A DNA stretch of 64,000 bases from Panulirus ornatus. Lineage: Eukaryota > Arthropoda > Malacostraca > Decapoda > Palinuridae. The translations under genes were made by a program, and so were the position numbers. The notes below the pieces were generated by a model. It made no database searches. It was not told where the DNA came from and worked only from the letters and a program-made list of their open reading frames with translations. Positions 1-12,500 of this stretch are shown here, piece after piece. The stretch spans positions 783,501 through 847,500 of the forward strand of contig NC_092251.1 of the NCBI RefSeq assembly GCF_036320965.1, written 5' to 3'. Position 1 is the stretch's first letter. Each line of letters begins with the position of its first letter.

Positions 1-99
1 TCCCAGGTCTTGGAACTCAACCACAATTTCCAGCTTTTCAACCTGTAGGCTGATATTACCCCGTGATTCCTATCTTTTTTAAAAACTACTCGTGGCTCA

Positions 100-1430
100 G
101 GAGTAGAGGATGTGTGAACAGGGTGTTTGCTTTGAAGAATGTATATGAGACATGTTTGGAGAAAGAGAGTGACTTGTATGTGGCATTTATGGATTCAGGA
201 AAGTTTGAAAGGATTGATAGAGATGCCTAATTGAAAGTGCTGTGGATATATGGGGGTAAATGGAAAGTTACTTAGTGCTTTGAATTTTTACTGGGAAAGT
301 TGGGCATGTATGCAAATAGGAAAAGTGGAGGGTGTGAGGTTTCAGGTTTAGGTTCCTCTGCATCAAGGTTGTGTGATTTCACCATGTCTATTTGATATTT
401 GTATGGATGGAGAGGTGTGGGAAACAAGTGCAAAAGTCTTAGAGCATGTAGTGGGTCTGCAGCATGATGCAGATTGGTAGCGGTGGATGGATTAAAGTAT
501 TTGCTGATTACAGAAGGCATGGCTCTGGTGGCAGACTTATGGAAGAAACCTCAAAAGAATTAAGGAAAATATGTAAAATATGAAAGTTGAATGGTAGTGT
601 GAACATGAGAAAGGTAAGGAGGTGCTTTAGGGAGATGAAACAGAACTGTTTAATTGTGAGTTTAGATGGGAAAGTCCTGGTAGAAATGGAGTACAGTACT
701 TTGGACACTTGGGAGTGAACATTGCAATGGATGGAACCATGGAGGCTGAAGGAAGTCGAAGGGTGAAAGAGAAGATTAAAGTTCTGGTGCATATGGAAGT
801 TTGCTGAAAGAATGGTAGCTCAGTGTTTGTAATGGTAAAGATTGACACATTTGCATTTATGACAGTCATGATAATGTTGCATGGATGAGTCTTGGACCTT
901 CAATGCAGGTACAGGAAGATAGTTATGCTGAAAATTAAGTGCCTGAAATGAATGGCATAAGGGGTTTTATCATGTAAGGAGTAACATTGCCAGAGTGAGG
1001 TGCGATTGTGAGATTAGTCTGAAAGAGAGGGCCAACCTTGGTGTGCTACAGTGGTATGGGGCTGTGGAGGGGATGAGCAAAGAGAGATGAACAGATGGGA
1101 AGGAAGTAAAGCAGAGGAAGAGACTGATGAGAAGATGGAAGCATCTATTAAAAAAGCTTTTAGATTGTAGGGGCCTGAACTTTTTTTTAGAAGGGTGAGA
1201 TGCTGTCATTGATTACTGTCAAATGAATTAGAGTCAGTTTATTGGGAAGATATGCAGGTATTGAGCTGAACTAGGGCATATAAGATATTAAGGTGAACCA
1301 TGTAATGGTTTTGAGGCTTAGTTGTGGTTATTAGACTTGAATTTTGGTACAGTGTATATGACACATAGAGAATGGATGTGTGCAGATGAGGCTCTTCTGT
1401 TTGTTACCCTACTTTGTGAAGATAGGAAGG
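100..1430 (+). mobile_element. RTE-A copy, old and heavily decayed
   Basis: Recognisable order: the GRGC-VNRVFALKN region at about 100-150, the LYVAFMD region, the QGCVISPCLF block near 365-395, the YLGV block near 700-715, the terminal MQEG/VNW region near 1190-1215, and finally the 3' UTR motif ending near 1430. All frames are broken by stops and frameshifts. It sits upstream of the first PAM exon. Positions 1-99 carry nothing else I recognise. Confidence 0.75.
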
Positions 1431-1566
1431 GCAGTTCGGTGAAAAAAAATAAGTGTTTCATATTTGTCAATGAAGCTCATGATTTTCAATAGCTTTAACA
1501 ATTTTATTGTATTTTAGATTAAAGTATATATACTTTTTTAGTTATTACAGAATATTTTCTCCTCAG

Positions 1567-1634
1567 ACAAAAGTACAAAGCTGGGATATACCTGCTAGCA
1601 GCAGGCGGTGTTGACATCCCCCCATTCACCAATA
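1567..1634 (+). CDS. PAM: PAM exon a: PHM beta-strand segment
   Basis: This 68-bp exon follows a pyrimidine-rich TTTTCTCCTCAG acceptor and ends at a GTAAGT donor. It supplies the last base of one codon, 22 codons and the first base of the next. The peptide [20 protein letters not shown] matches the conserved PHM stretch with the pattern AG-Y/F-L-L then IP. That stretch lies between the two copper-binding halves of the monooxygenase. The next exon is 13 kb away and completes its split Lys codon (A|AA). Earlier PHM exons must lie before the window. Confidence 0.85.
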
Positions 1635-4600
1635 GTAAGTCATTATAAGTAAAACAGTAACATTTGTACAAATAAAGTTTGTTCCAAGATCATTAACAAT
1701 GCATATTGTGAGGCTTTCAAATAATTTTTGTTTTCATATTCTTTTTGTCATCTTTCTTTCCCTTTCATACTTTGGCAGCTCCTGTGGTATGAAGTAGCGT
1801 AAGGAACAGATGGAGAAAAGGCCCCATTTGCTCATTGATTCTGTAGCTATCATATAATTTCATTTTTGTTGATACTTCTGGTACTTCATTACTACTCATA
1901 CTGATGAACAATACTGGAAATAGAGTGGTGTTGTTGGTTAAAGTGGTATGAGCCCTTTCATTTATAGTATGTAATCCACTCCACCAGATCTGTTTATCAG
2001 TGTTGCATACTGAGGAGGGGGAGGATTATGTTGTTACTTCTTTTATAACAAAATACCATTTATGGTGGACCTTGGTTTACCCATTTTACTTTTATGAGCG
2101 CTGTTACTTTTAATTCATGGAAGATTCTGTACACTGAACAATTACGGGTGAGTTTGAGGAACCTTTGTAAACTTTAACGTACATGACAAGTATTGAAATC
2201 TAAGGAGATCTCTGCTACTTAGCATTATACGTGGCTACTTATGGAAAATATGCTTATAGAAAATGATTGTTAGGAACGAAAATGATTGTTAGGAACAAAT
2301 TCTAACACCTAGGAAGCACAAACAAAGCATATTAATTGCTGTTTATCTCTTATTTGTTAACTCCTTTCCCATTTACATTGGATAGGTCATTGCTTACAGT
2401 CTCTCATTTCACTCACACAAATCACGTCCACCAGTCGAGACCACAGGTCATATGAAGTGCAGTGAGGTGTGTATGTGTATGTCCTTGTGTGGTAAGCATA
2501 AGGTAATTGAGGAGTAAGTGCTCCATGTCTTTAGTAGGCATTAAAAGTCTTGTAAAATGTTTAGCTGTGTTTTTGATGTTGGACAGATGAACAGATCACA
2601 AGCAAAAAAGTGTAATTCTGTACTTGTAAGAGTTGTGTAGTTTCAGATGGGTGTATGTTTAGTGGGGTGGTATTTAAGATTTGGATGAGATGATGTGCAG
2701 AGGCTTACCCACTCTTGCATTCAAATCACCCAGCACTAGTATCTGATCCCTGTCACTGACACACTCACTCGGTTACTCCTAGAACACTTGCCTCTCTTCC
2801 TCCTTCCTCGCACTTCTAGTTGCATAAACACTGAATTATAATCACCCTTTTGTTGTAATCCACATTTTTATCTGTGCTAGTCTGGGGCTCACTATTTACA
2901 ATCTTTCATTCATCCCCTACATCTCATCCATCAGCAGAAGTACTACCCATTCCATAGCTCTCATCCTCATAGTAACCCCTTACCACACCCTCAAGAGTTT
3001 TCCAAATTATCTTCCCCTTTCCCCTTCAGTTCTGTTTCACCCAGAGTCAGAATATCCAAGTTTCTATTCTCAAACATGCTACCTATCTTTCCCCTTATTT
3101 ATCTTCATTACATTCACCAGCCACTACAGCTTGATCCTTCTTGGAGGATGAGCTTTACTTGCATTACTCCTTTTGTTTTAACTTTTAGAAACTGAAATAC
3201 AAAGGGGGAGGATTTCCAGCCCCCAGCTCCCCTCCCCCCCATTTATGCAGGGAATGTGTGGGAATGGGAGGAATTGAGGGAAGCAGTGCTGACATGTGCA
3301 AGAAAAGTGTGTGGCATGTGGAAGATAGGAAGTAGGCTTGTGAGAAAGGTTATTGAGTGGTAGAATGATGAGGTTAAGTTGCCAGTGATAAAAATGAGAG
3401 ATGTATGGGCATTACTTCCAGGGAAGGAGTGTGAATGATTAGATGTATAAGAAAAGGTGAAAGGAGGCCAAGAAGGTGCTGGGACTGAAAAAGAGGGTGA
3501 ATGAGGTTGGGGTGAGTGAACATCAGCACACTTTAGGGAGGATAAGAAAATATTTTGGAAGAAGGTTACTAATGTGAGGAGGACAAGAGAACAAACAGGA
3601 ACATTGGTGAAGATAGCAAATGGGGAAGTGATAACAAGTAAAAATAAGGTGAAGAGCAGATGGAGTGATTGTTCTAAAGGAATGGTGAATGTGTTTGATC
3701 ATGTAATGGTAGCTGTGGCATGTTTAGGTTAGGGAGGTATGAAAAGAAATAGTCTTGGCAGGTGGATTGGTGAAAAGAGAGGTGGTTAAAACCTTGTGTA
3801 AGCCGAAGTCTGGCGAAGCAGCTGGAGTGGATGGGATTGCAGTTGAATTCCTCAAGAAAGGAGTTGACTGTGTTGTTGTTTGGTTAATTTTGATTTTTGT
3901 TATATGATATGGGGATAGGGGAGAAAGAATACTTCCCACATATTCCCCTCATGTTGTAGAGGGCAGTTAAAGGGGGCAGGAGCAAAGGGCTGGAAACACT
4001 TCCCTCCTTGTATTTCAGTTTCTGAAAAGGAAAACAAGGAGTCAAGCTGGGAGTGCTTATCCTCCTCAAAGGCTCGGATTGGGATGTCTGAATGTGTGTT
4101 GATGTAACCAAGATGAAAAGGAGAGATAGGTAGTATGTTTTTGGAAAGAAACCTGGATGTTCTGGCTCAGTGAAATGAAGCTCAAGGGTAAAGGGGAAGA
4201 GTGGTTTGGGAAACTATTGGGAGTAATGTCAGGGGTTGGTGAGAGGACAAAAGCTAAGGAAGGATTAGCATTACTCCTGAAGAAGGAGTTGTGGGAGTAC
4301 GTGAGATAGTGTAAGAAAGTAAATTCTAGATTGATGTGGGTAAAAGTGAAGGTGGATGGAGAGAGATGGGTGATTATTGGTGCTTATGCACCTGGTCATT
4401 GGAAGAAAGATTATGAGAGGCAAGTGTTTTGGGAGCAGCAGAGTGAGTGTGTCAGCAGCTTTGATAAATGAGACCGGGTCTTAGTGATGGGTGATATAAA
4501 TGCGAAGGTGAGTAATGTGGCAGTTGAGGGTATAATTGGTGTATTCAGTGTTGTAAATGGAAATGATGAAGAGCTTGTGGATTTGTGTGCTGAAAAAGAC

Positions 4601-5739
4601 TGTTGATTGGGAATACCTGGTTTAAAAAGAGAGATGTACATAAATATATGTATGTGAGTGGGAAAGATGGTCACAGAGCATTATAGGATTACGTGTTAAG
4701 TGATAGGTATGTAAAAGAGACATTTAGATGTTAATGTGCTGAGAGGGGCAGCTGGAGGGATGTCTGATAACAATCTTGTGGAGGCAAAGGTGAAGATTTG
4801 TAGAGGTCTTCAAAAAAGAAGAGAGAATGTTGGAGAGAAGAGAGTGGTGAGAGTAAGTGAGCTTGGAAAAGAGACTTGTGTGAGGAAGTACCAGGAGAAA
4901 TAAGATAAGTTCCCAAGTGCACTTTCGTGTAATAATCACATCATCAGGGGAGGCACAAGAGAGAAATATAACAGTCAGTTGATATACGTCGAAGAGACGG
5001 AGCTAGGACGCCATTTGGTAAACATGGTCTTGGACAATCGCATCCTTACCAAATGGCGTCCTAGCTTCGTCTCTTCGATGTATATCAACTGACTGTTATA
5101 TTTCTCTCTTGTGTCTCCCCTGATGATGTGATTATTACACGAAAGTGCACTTGAGAACTTATCGTGTTTCATTTTCCCCGTGGACTCATAGGAATATCTT
5201 GATCACGCGCAAAATTGTGATCCTTTCCAACATGTATGTATATGTATATATTTTTTTTTTTCATAGTATTTGCCATTTCCCGCGTTAGCGAGGTAGCGTT
5301 AAGAACAGAGAACTGGGCCTTAGAGGGAATATCCTCACCTAACCCCCTTCTCTGTTCCCTCTTTTGGAAAATTAAAAAAAACAAGAGAGGGGAGGATTTC
5401 CAGCCACCCGCTCCCTCCCCTTTTAGTCGCCTTCTACGACACGCAGGGAATACGTGGAAAGTATTCTCTCTCCCCTATCCCCAGGGATATATATATATCT
5501 TTCTTTCTTTCTTTCATACTATTCGCCATTTCCCGCATTAGCGAGGTAGCGTTAAGAACAGAGGACTGGGCCTTTTAGGGAATATCCTCACCTGGCCCCC
5601 TTCTCTGTTCCTTCTTTTGGGAAAAAAAAAAAAAAAAATTGAGAGGGGAGGATTTCCAGCCCCCCTGCTCCCTTCCCTTTTAGTCGCCTTCTATGACATG
5701 CAGGGAATACGTGGGTAGTATTCTTTCTCCCCTATCCCC

Positions 5740-5807
<68 letters not shown>

Positions 5808-8231
5808 ATTTGCTTTTCTAAGTATTTCTCACATACATTCTTCAAAGCAAACACCTGATCTACACATCCTCTACCACTTCTGAAACCACACTGCTCTTCC
5901 CCAATCTGATGCTCTGTACATGCCTTCACCCTCTCAATCAATACCCTCCCATATAATTTACCAGGAATACTCAACAAACTTATACCTCTGTAATTTGAGC
6001 ACTCACTCTTATCCCCTTTGCCTTTGTACAATAGCACTATGCACGCATTCCGCCAATCCTCAGGCACCTCACCATGAGTCATACATACATTAAATAACCT
6101 TACCAACCAGTCAACAATACAGTCACCCCCTTTTTTAATAAATTCCACTGCAATACCATCCAAACCTGCTGCCTTGCCGGCTTTCATCTTCCGCAAAGCT
6201 TTCACTACCTCTTCTCTGTTTACCAAATCATTTTCCCTAACCCTCTCACTTTGCACACCACCTCGACCAAAACACCCTATATCTGCCACTCTATCATCAA
6301 ACACATTCAACAAACCTTCAAAATACTCACTCCATCTCCTTCTCACATCACCACTACTTGTTATCACCTCCCCACTTGCGCCCTTCACCGAAGTTCCCAT
6401 TTGCTCCCTTGTCTATGGATTTGTATGTAGCATTTATGGATCTGGAGAAGGCATATGATAGAGTTGATAGAGATGCTCTGTGGAAGGTATTAAGAATATA
6501 TGGTGTAGGAGGAAAGTTGTTAGAAGCAGTGAAAAGTTTTTATCGAGGATGTAAGGCATGTGTACGTGTAGGAAGAGAGGAAAGTGATTGGTTCTCAGTG
6601 AATGTAGGTTTGCGGCAGGGGTGTGTGATGTCTCCATGGTTGTTTAATTTGTTTATGGATGGGGTTGTTAGGGAGGTAAATGCAAGAGTTTTGGAAAGAG
6701 GGGCAAGTATGAAGTCTGTTGGGGATGAGAGAGCTTGGGAAGTGAGTCAGTTGTTGTTCGCTGATGATACAGCGCTGGTGGCTGATTCATGTGAGAAACT
6801 GCAGAAGCTGGTGACTGAGTTTGGAAAAGTGTGTGGAAGAAGAAAGTTAAGAGTAAATGTGAATAAGAGCAAGGTTATTAGGTACAGTAGGGTTGAGGTT
6901 CAAGTCAATTGGGAGGTGAGTTTGAATGGAGAAAAACTGGAGGAAGTGAAGTGTTTTAGATATCTGGGAGTGGATCTGGCAGCGGATGGAACCATGGAAG
7001 CGGAAGTGGATCATAGGGTGGGGGAGGGGGCGAAAATCCTGGGGGCCTTGAAGATTGTGTGGAAGTCGAGAACATTATCTCGGAAAGCAAAAATGGGTAT
7101 GTTTGAAGGAATAGTGGTTCCAACAATGTTGTATGGTTGCGAGGCGTGGGCTATGGATAGAGTTGTGCGCAGGAGGATGGATGTGCTGGAAATGAGATGT
7201 TTGAGGACAATGTGTGGTGTGAGGTGGTTTGATCGAGTGAGTAACGTAAGGGTAAGAGAGATGTGTGGAAATAAAAAGAGCGTGGTTGAGAGAGCAGAAG
7301 AGGGTGTTTTGAAGTGGTTTGGGCACATGGAGAGGATGAGTGAGGAAAGATTGACCAAGAGGATATATGTGTCGGAGGTGGAGGGAACAAGGAGAAGAGG
7401 GAGACCAAATTGGAGGTGGAAAGATGGAGTGAAAAAGATTTTGTGTGATCGGGGCCTGAGCATGCAGGAGGGTGAAAGGAGGGCAAGGAATAGAGTGAAT
7501 TGGAGCGATGTGGTATACCGGGGTTGACGTGCTGTCAGTGGATTGAATCAAGGCATGTGAAGCGTCTGGGGTAAACCATGGAAAGCTGTGTAGGTATGTA
7601 TATTTGCGTGTGTGGACGTATGTATATACATGTGTATGGGGGGGGTTGGGCCATTTCTTTCGTCTGTTTCCTTGCGCTACCTCGCAAACGCGGGAGACAG
7701 CGACAAAGTATAATAAATATAATAAATATATATATATATCCCTGGGGATAGGGGATTAAGAATACTTCCCACGTATTCCCTGCGTTTCGTAGAAGGCGAC
7801 TAAAAGGGGAGGGAACGGGGGGCTGGAAATCCTCCCCTCTCGTTTTTTTTTTTTTTTCCAAAAGAAGGAACAGAGAATTGGGCCAGGTGAGGGTATTCCC
7901 TCAAAGGCCCAGTCCTCTGTTCTTAACACTACCTCGCTAATGCGGGAAATGGCGAATAGCTTGAAAAAAAGCAAAAAAAAATATATATATATATATCTTT
8001 TCTTTCTTTCATACTATTCGCCATTTCCCGCATTAGCGAGGTAGCGTTGAGAACAGAGGACTGGGCCCTTGAGGGAATATCCTCACCTGGGCCCCTTCTC
8101 TGTTCCCTCTTTTGGAAAATTAAAAAAAAAAGTGAGAGGGGAGGATTTCCAGCCCCCCGCTCCCTCCCCTTTTAGTCGCCTTCTACGACACGCAGGGAAT
8201 ACGTGGGAAGTATTCTTTCTCCCCTATCCCC

Positions 8232-8315
<84 letters not shown>

Positions 8316-9190
8316 TTTTATACTTTGTCGCTGTCTCCCGCGTTTGCGAGGTAGCGCAAGGAAACAGACGAAAGAAATGGCCCAACCCCCCCCCCCATAC
8401 ACATGTACATACACACGTCCACACACGCAAATATACATACCTACACAGCTTTCCATGGTTTACCCCAGACGCTTCACATGCCTTGCTTCAATCCACTGAC
8501 AGCACGTCAACCCCTGTATACCACATGACTCCAATTCACTCTATTTCTTGCCCTCCTTTCACCCTCCTGCATGTTCAGGCCCCGATCACACAAAATCTTT
8601 TTCACTCCATCTTTCCACCTCCAATTTGGTCTCCCTCTTCTCCTCGTTCCCTCCACCTCCGACACATATATCCTCTTGGTCAATCTCTCCTCACTCATTC
8701 TCTCCATGTGCCCAAACCATTTCAAAACACCCTCTTCTGCTCTCTCAACCACGCTCTTTTTATTTCCACACATCTCTCTTACCCTTACGTTACTTACTCG
8801 ATCAAACCACCTCACACCACACATTGTCCTCAAACATCTCATTTCCAGCACATCCATCCTCCTGCGCACATCTCTATCCATAGCCCACGCCTCGCAACCA
8901 TACAGCATTGTTGGAACCACTATTCCCTCAAACATACCCATTTTTGCTTTCCGAGATAATGTTCTCGACTTCCACACATTTTTCAAGGCTCCCAAAATTT
9001 TCGCCCCCTCCCCCACCCTATGATCCACTTCCGCTTCCATGGTTCCATCCGCTGACAGATCCACTCCCAGATATCTAAAACACTTCACTTCCTCCAGTTT
9101 TTCTCCATTCAAACTCACCTCCCAATTGACTTGACCCTTACCTCTATGGAACCTAATAACCTTGCTCTTATTCACATTTACTCTCAACTA

Positions 9191-9221
<31 letters not shown>

Positions 9222-9448
9222 TTTTTCAAACTATTCGCCATTTCCCGCATTAGCGAGGTAGCGTTAAGAACAGAGGACTGGGCCTTTTTCGGAATATCCT
9301 CACCTGGCCCCCTCTGTTCCTTCTTTTGGAAAATTAAAAAAAACATGAGAGGGGAGGATTTCCAGCCCCCCGCTCCCTCCCCTTTTAGTCGCCTTCTACG
9401 ACACGCAGGGAATACGTGGGAAGTATTCTTAATCCCCTATCCCCAGGG

Positions 9449-9533
<85 letters not shown>

Positions 9534-12500
9534 AAAAGTCTCTCTTTCGCACGCCTGTCAATTAACACGTAATCCAATAACGCTCTCTGGCCATCTCTCC
9601 TACTTACATAAGTATACTTATGTATATCTCGCTTTTTAAACCAGGTATTCCCAATCATCAGTCCTTTTTCAGCGCATAAATCTACAAGCTCTTCACCATT
9701 TCCATTTACAACACTGAACACCCCATGTATACCAATTATTCCCTCAACTGCCACATTACTCACCTTTGCATTCAAATCACCCATCATTATAACCCGGTCT
9801 CGTGCATCAAAACCACTAACACACTCATTCAGCTGCTCCCAAAACACTTGCCTCTCATGATCTTTCTTCTCATGCCCAGGTGCATATGCACCAATAATCA
9901 CCCAACTCTCTCCATCAACTTTCAGTTTTACCCATATTAATCGAGAATTTACTTTCTTACATTATATCACATACTCCCACAACTCCTGTTTCAGGAGTAT
10001 TGCTACTCCTTCCCTTGCTCTTGTCCTCTCACTAACCCCTGACTTTACTCCCCAGACATTCCCAAACCACTCTTCCCCTTATGATAGAGTTGATAGAGAT
10101 GCTCTGTGGAAGGTATTAAGAATATATGGTGTGGGAGGAAAGTTGTTAGAATCAGTGAAAAGTTTTTATCGAGGATGTTAGGCATGTGTACGTGTAGGAA
10201 GAGAGGAAAGTGATTGGTTCTCAGTGAATGTAGGTTTGCGGCAGGGGTGTGTGATGTCTCCATGGTTGTTTAATTTGTTTATGGATGGGGTTGTTAGGGA
10301 GGTAAATGCAAGAGTTTTGGAAAGAGGGGCAAGTATGAAGTCTGTTGGGGATGAGAGAGCTTGGGAAGTGAGTCAGTTGTTGTTCGCTGATGATACAGCG
10401 CTGGTGGCTGATTCATGTGAGAAACTGCAGAAGCTGGTGACTGAGTTTGGTAAAGTGTGTGGAAGAAGAAAGTTAAGAGTAAATGTGAATAAGAGCAAGG
10501 TTATTAGGTACAGCAGGATTGAGGGTCAAGTCAATTGGGAGGCGATAGCAAGGTAGCGTTAAGTCAAGTGGAAGGTAAGTTTGAATGGAGAAAAACTGGA
10601 GGAAGTAAAGTGTTTTAGATATCTGGGAGTGGATTGGGCAGCAGATGGAACCATGGAAGCGGAAGAGCATCATAGGGTGGGGGAGAGGGCGAAAATTCTG
10701 GGAGCCTTGAAGAATGTCTGGATGTCGAGAACATTATCTCGGAAAGCAAAAATGGGTATGTTTGAAGGAATAGTGGTTCCAACAATGTTGTATGGTTGCG
10801 AGGCATGGGCTATGGATAGAGTTGTGTGCAGGAGGGTGGATGTGCTGGAAATGAGATGTTTGAGGACAATATGTGGTGTGAGGTGGTTTGATCGAGTAAG
10901 TAATAATAGGGTAAGAGAGATGTGTGGTAATAAAAAAAAGTGTGGTTGAGAGAGCAGAAGAGGGTGTTTTGAAATGGTTTGGTCACATGGAGAGAATGAG
11001 TGAGCAAAGATTGACCAAGAGGATCTATGTGTAAGAGGTGGAGGGAACGAGGAGAAGTGGGAGACCAAATTGGAGGTGGAAAGATGGAGTGAAAAAGATT
11101 TTGAGTGATTGGGGCCTGAACATGCAGGAGGGTGAAAGGCGTGCAAGGAATAGAGTGAATTAGAACGATGTGGTATATCGGGGTTGACGTGCTGTCAATA
11201 GATTGAACCAGGGCATGTGAAGCGTCTGGGGTAAACCATGGAAAGTTCTGTGGGACCTGGATGTGGAAAGGGAGCTGTGGTTTCAGTGCATTATTACATG
11301 ACAGCTAGAGACTGAGTGTGAACGAATGTGGCCTTTGTTGTCTTTTCCTAGCACTACCTCGCACACGAGAGGGGGGAGGGGGTTGTTATTTCATGTGTGG
11401 CGAGGTGGCAATGGGAATGAATAAAGGCAGACAGTATGAATTATGTACATGTATATATATGTATATGTCTGTGTGTGTGTATATATGTATACGTTGAGAT
11501 GTATAGGTATGCATATTTGCGTTTGTGGATGTGTATGTATATACATGTGTATGTGGGTGGGTTGGGCCATTCTTTCGTCTGTTTCCTTGCGCTACCTCGC
11601 TAACGTGGGAGACAGCGACAAAGCAAAATAAGATAGATAAAATAGATGAATTTTTTTTTCCCGCTGTCTCCCGCATTTGCGTGGTAGCGCAAGGAAACAG
11701 GTGAAAGAAATGGCCCAACCCACCCCCATACACATGTATATACTTACACGTCCACACACGCAAATATACATACCTACACAGCTTTCCATGGTTTACCCCA
11801 GACGCTTCACATGCCCTGATTCAATCCACTGACAGCACGTCAACCCCGATATACCACATCGATCCAATTCACTCTATTCCTTGCCCTCCTTTCACCCTCC
11901 TGCATGTTCAGGCCCCGATCACACAAAATCTTTTTCACTCCATCTTTCCACCACCAATTTGGTCTCCCACTTCTCCTCGTTCCCTCCACCCCCGACTCAT
12001 ATATCCTCTTGGTCAATCTTTCCTCACTCATTCTCTCCATGTGCCCAAACCATTTCAAAACACCCTCTTCTGCTCTCTCAACCACGCTCTTTTTATTTCC
12101 ACACATCTCTCTTACCCATACGTTACTTACTCAATCAAACCACCTCACACCACACATTGTCCTGAAACATCTCATTTCCAGCACATCCACCCTCCTGCGC
12201 ACAATTCTATCCATAGCCCACGCCTCGCAACCATACAAAATTGTTGGAACCACTATTCCTTCAAACATACCCATTTTTTGCTTTCCGAGATAATGTTCTT
12301 GACTTCCACACATTCTTCAAGGCTCCCAGGATTTTCGCCCCCTCCCTCACCCTATGATCCACTTCCGCTTCCATGGTTCCATCCGCTGCCAGATCCACTC
12401 CCAGATATCTAAAACATTCTACTTCCTCCAGTTTTTCTCCATTCAAACTTACCTCCCAATTGACTTGACCCTCAACCCTACTGCACCTAATAACCTTGCT

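Noticed and set aside
1..60. Possible PHM exon at the window start (AG at 5-6, then an open stretch)
   Set aside because: The translated peptide does not match the PHM segment expected upstream of exon a, and no donor fits the phase.
5253..5743. tRNA gene or tRNA-derived head in SINE-S
   Set aside because: The TTAGCGAGGTAGCG core slightly resembles a box A, but no box B follows at the right distance and the core lies at the 3' end of the element.
8203..8499. Frames containing long IYIYIY runs
   Set aside because: Translation of (AT)n microsatellites joined to SINE-S or RTE-A tail sequence; not proteins.
8548..9023. Recurrent 111- and 150-codon open frames antisense to RTE-A (also near 7011-7486, 55775-56250, 60831-61306)
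   Set aside because: They mirror the conserved RTE-A coding strand in young copies. The frames are Ser/Pro/His-rich shadows without domain features and are lost in older copies at the same rate as any sequence.
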